The notes below the pieces were generated by a model. That model did no database searches, had not been told where the DNA came from, and was given only the letters and a program-made list of their open reading frames with translations. Source: Apostichopus japonicus (Eukaryota > Echinodermata > Holothuroidea > Aspidochirotida > Stichopodidae). Taken from it: a DNA stretch of 64,000 nt. Both the position numbers and the translations under genes were made by a program. Location of the stretch: positions 36,314,168-36,378,167 of the forward strand of contig NC_092569.1 in assembly GCF_037975245.1 (NCBI RefSeq). The letters are read 5' to 3'. Shown here in pieces: positions 62,605 to 64,000 of this stretch (its first letter is position 1; each line of letters starts with the position of its first letter).

Positions 62605-63570
62605 TTTCCGTTAACAATTGGTACCTAAGTTTGACTGCAACTAAGTTCTAGTTAAGCAGTGAAAATTTTGTTAAGTAAGGTTGCATTATTACAATAACTA
62701 ATGTGTCTAATATCTGGGCCAAAAAATATTTTTCATTTAGAATTCTTAAAAAAATTGTGTTAATTTCAAATTTAATGTTAACTTTTCCGTTAACTTTTCC
62801 GTCACCTCCAAAACAAAGCATTCTTCAGCCCAAGATTTATGTAAACAATAGTATAGCCATTTTGAACTTATTAAAATATACCTCACCCCCTAACATAATA
62901 TTTGAGTAAATATTTGAGTTGTGACAACATGACCAGTCGTTTTAATTTCTGGGAGATTCTTAACTTTCCGTTAACATGCGTCACCTCCGAAACACCTTGT
63001 CACCTTCGAAACAGGTTAGTTGGAAATTTGATCTCTACTGATCCAATAAACATATTCCTTGGCTAAAAATCATATTACAGTAATTCTGTAGAGGTGTAGC
63101 AACCAGTATGATCATATCTTTTAAAAGGTCCTTTATTAATTATGTTAAATTTGAATTAAACTGTAAATTAATGTTTCGGAGGTGACACAATATTGTTAAC
63201 ACTACATATTTTACATTTCTGCTGTTTGTGTACCATCATATGCTAAAGGATGACTTGATCTACCTTAGAAAACACTGTAACAAACTGAACAAAGTATTAA
63301 GGAAACTCTCACATGCACAGTTGATGAATAAATTACAAATATGTGTTTTTTTGCCACTTTTTCCCCTTTCTGGACAAGAGATAGCGTACCAGTGCTTACA
63401 TTAGTGCTATTAATAAACTTGAATGAAATGATCGATTAGTAATGAAGTGCTGTCCATAAAAGATCACAATCACCAAACATGCAGTTTTTAAAACTTTATT
63501 AACATGGGACAAATTTATCAGATATTAGCTCAATCTGCCTGTGGTCATTGCTATTGTTTCGGAGGTGACA
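62589..63570. repeat. Cluster of six GTTTCGGAGGTGACA motifs
   Basis: The 14-15 base motif GTTTCGGAGGTGAC(A) occurs at 62589-62603, 63173-63187 and 63556-63570 on the plus strand. It occurs inverted at 62801-62814, 62980-62993 and 62999-63012, the last with one change. TTCCGTTAAC accompanies the first, second and third. The spacers between them are unrelated AT-rich sequence, so this is not a tandem repeat. Confidence 0.85.
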
Positions 63571-64000
63571 TTGATTGTTTACATGTAATATACTGAACTA
63601 TCCCTTTGTTTGAGCATATTTCTGAAATATTCTACTAGTGCATACATTTGTGCTGCAGTTATATGTAACCTTCTGTGAGTTCTACAGTGCTGTTGAGTAC
63701 ATGTTCACAGGTTTAATTTGCACCATGTTGACCTGTACCAGTATACACATTAATTTGCATGATCCCACTATAACCACGGAGGGCTCAACTATTTGGTCCA
63801 GGCAAATATCCTACATAAGTTCAGAATATTTATTCACAATATGTAGACCTGCTGCTGAAAAGAAAGAATCTTATTGCTTCTTTAATGAGCTGTTGTTATC
63901 AAAGCAAATTGTCTGAAAAGAGATTTCCCAAAAATACATAAAATTTGAACAGGGAATTCCCCTCCCTTTTCTTAAAGGGTGTGAAGAGTGAAGACTGGTG
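63571..64000. other. Right edge of window, nothing recognisable
   Basis: A 92-codon plus frame at 63638-63916 has no recognisable domain. Confidence 0.35.

Overview
The window is animal genomic DNA, not bacterial. Genes are split by GT-AG introns, most of the sequence is non-coding and AT-rich, and DNA transposons, LINEs and satellites are everywhere. A twin-MYND/DUF4470 protein, a fibrinogen-domain lectin and an acyl-protein thioesterase together suggest a marine invertebrate deuterostome. An echinoderm, perhaps a sea cucumber, is my best guess, but that is inference.

I could reconstruct three protein-coding genes. (1) A two-exon plus-strand gene at 5629-7766 encodes about 614 residues with two MYND zinc fingers and a DUF4470-like region. 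(2) A seven-exon minus-strand gene at 11840-18096 encodes a complete acyl-protein thioesterase (APT1/LYPLA1 family, about 224 residues); every splice phase closes and the Ser-Asp-His triad is present. (3) A minus-strand gene at 54190-60767 encodes a secreted fibrinogen-related lectin; the three exons of the fibrinogen domain are complete, but the first coding exon with the ATG was not found.

Layout. 1-2190 and 10092-11213 are copies of one segmental duplication, and the first copy carries a hAT insertion with an 8-bp target duplication. 4452-5570 is a 5'-truncated LINE just upstream of gene 1. 7767-11839 is intergenic. 18097-35095 holds MITEs, a 2.6-kb terminal-inverted-repeat element with a repeated GTGACTTACGTGAC motif, hAT elements, microsatellites and a pair of inverted CCAAT-box blocks. 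35300-38272 is a compound satellite interrupted by a hAT element. 38760-39460 is a decayed Mutator-like transposase. 41340-44340 is a decayed CR1-like LINE. 45400-46732, 49195-49512 and 49730-53045 are satellites. After gene 3, 60768-64000 holds a recent 213-bp tandem duplication and another motif-rich element with an unrecognised ORF.

The most striking observation is that in both multi-exon minus-strand genes the 3' end of one coding exon, together with its GTAAGT splice donor, has been amplified into a tandem array in the following intron: 24 extra copies in the lectin gene and five in the thioesterase gene. Each array places a row of authentic-looking donor sites behind the real exon. A satellite at 35.3-38.3 kb may be a third case. 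The three genes show no obvious functional link.
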